The notes under the pieces: generated by a model
The model's database searches: none
Seen by the model: only the letters and a program-made list of their open reading frames with translations
Told to the model about the DNA's origin: nothing
DNA from: Lachnospiraceae bacterium
GTDB taxonomy: Bacteria; Bacillota; Clostridia; Lachnospirales; Lachnospiraceae
Direction: 5' to 3'
Length of the DNA: 5,552 nt
Assembly: GCA_003489085.1 (NCBI GenBank)
Contig: DNJM01000159.1
Coordinates: forward strand, 230 to 5,781
Part shown: positions 5,525-5,552 of the stretch, piece by piece
Layout of the letters: every line of letters starts with the position of its first letter
How positions within the stretch are numbered: position 1 is the first letter of the stretch
Made by a program: the position numbers and the translations under genes

Positions 5525-5552
5525 GATAATCTCCTCGTATAATAAGTTTGTA

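Noticed and set aside
5540..5547. TTATTATA resembling a forespore sigma-G -10 box before the SASP gene
   Set aside because: The transcript would begin in or after the ribosome site, leaving no usable leader, and the matching -35 would lie outside the window.
1..5552. CRISPR arrays, tRNA/rRNA genes, insertion sequences, phage or toxin-antitoxin genes
   Set aside because: No regularly spaced repeats, cloverleaf-like or rRNA-like stretches, transposase motifs or paired small toxin-like frames were seen on either strand.

Overview
The window looks like a low-GC, spore-forming Clostridia chromosome, most likely from a Lachnospiraceae-type gut anaerobe. The case rests on an alpha/beta-type small acid-soluble spore protein, strong AAGGAGG-type ribosome binding sites, an ftsE-ftsX-coiled-coil hydrolase cluster, and the style of the proteins. 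All supported genes lie on the minus strand, so transcription runs from position 5552 towards 1. The genus cannot be named from sequence reading alone.

Layout in transcription order. (1) A 68-residue SASP-family protein (5318-5524). (2) A two-gene unit with a clear extended -10 sigma-A promoter (5281-5309): a divergent WecG/TagA/CpsF (GT26)-like protein that appears to lack the family's catalytic signature (4512-5219), then, 4 bases on, a YitT/DUF2179 membrane protein (3638-4507). A good intrinsic terminator follows (3546-3587). (3) A tight operon: a CdaR/PucR-type regulator (2346-3434), ftsE (1646-2332), ftsX (748-1656, overlapping ftsE) and the N-terminal half of a secreted EnvC/PcsB-like coiled-coil protein (292-738). 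FtsE and FtsX form an ABC-type complex that uses cytoplasmic ATP hydrolysis to activate an extracellular peptidoglycan hydrolase. The coiled-coil protein is the expected partner.

(4) At about 292-309 the sequence changes abruptly. The coiled-coil gene runs in frame, with no stop, into part of a dicarboxylate/amino acid:cation symporter (DAACS family) that continues off the window edge. Counted GC is 66% in 1-300 and 37% in 301-480, and the protein changes from a secreted coiled coil to a multi-pass transporter. The simplest reading is a chimeric join (misassembly, amplification chimera or illegitimate recombination) at a short shared GC-rich stretch, not a working fusion.

No RNA genes, CRISPR arrays, insertion sequences or phage genes were seen. 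No stretch over 300 bases lacks a gene. Apart from the chimeric end, the window is mostly ordinary core genome. The best second looks are the junction, the degenerate GT26-like protein, the regulator joined to ftsEX, and an inverted repeat at a predicted transcription start.
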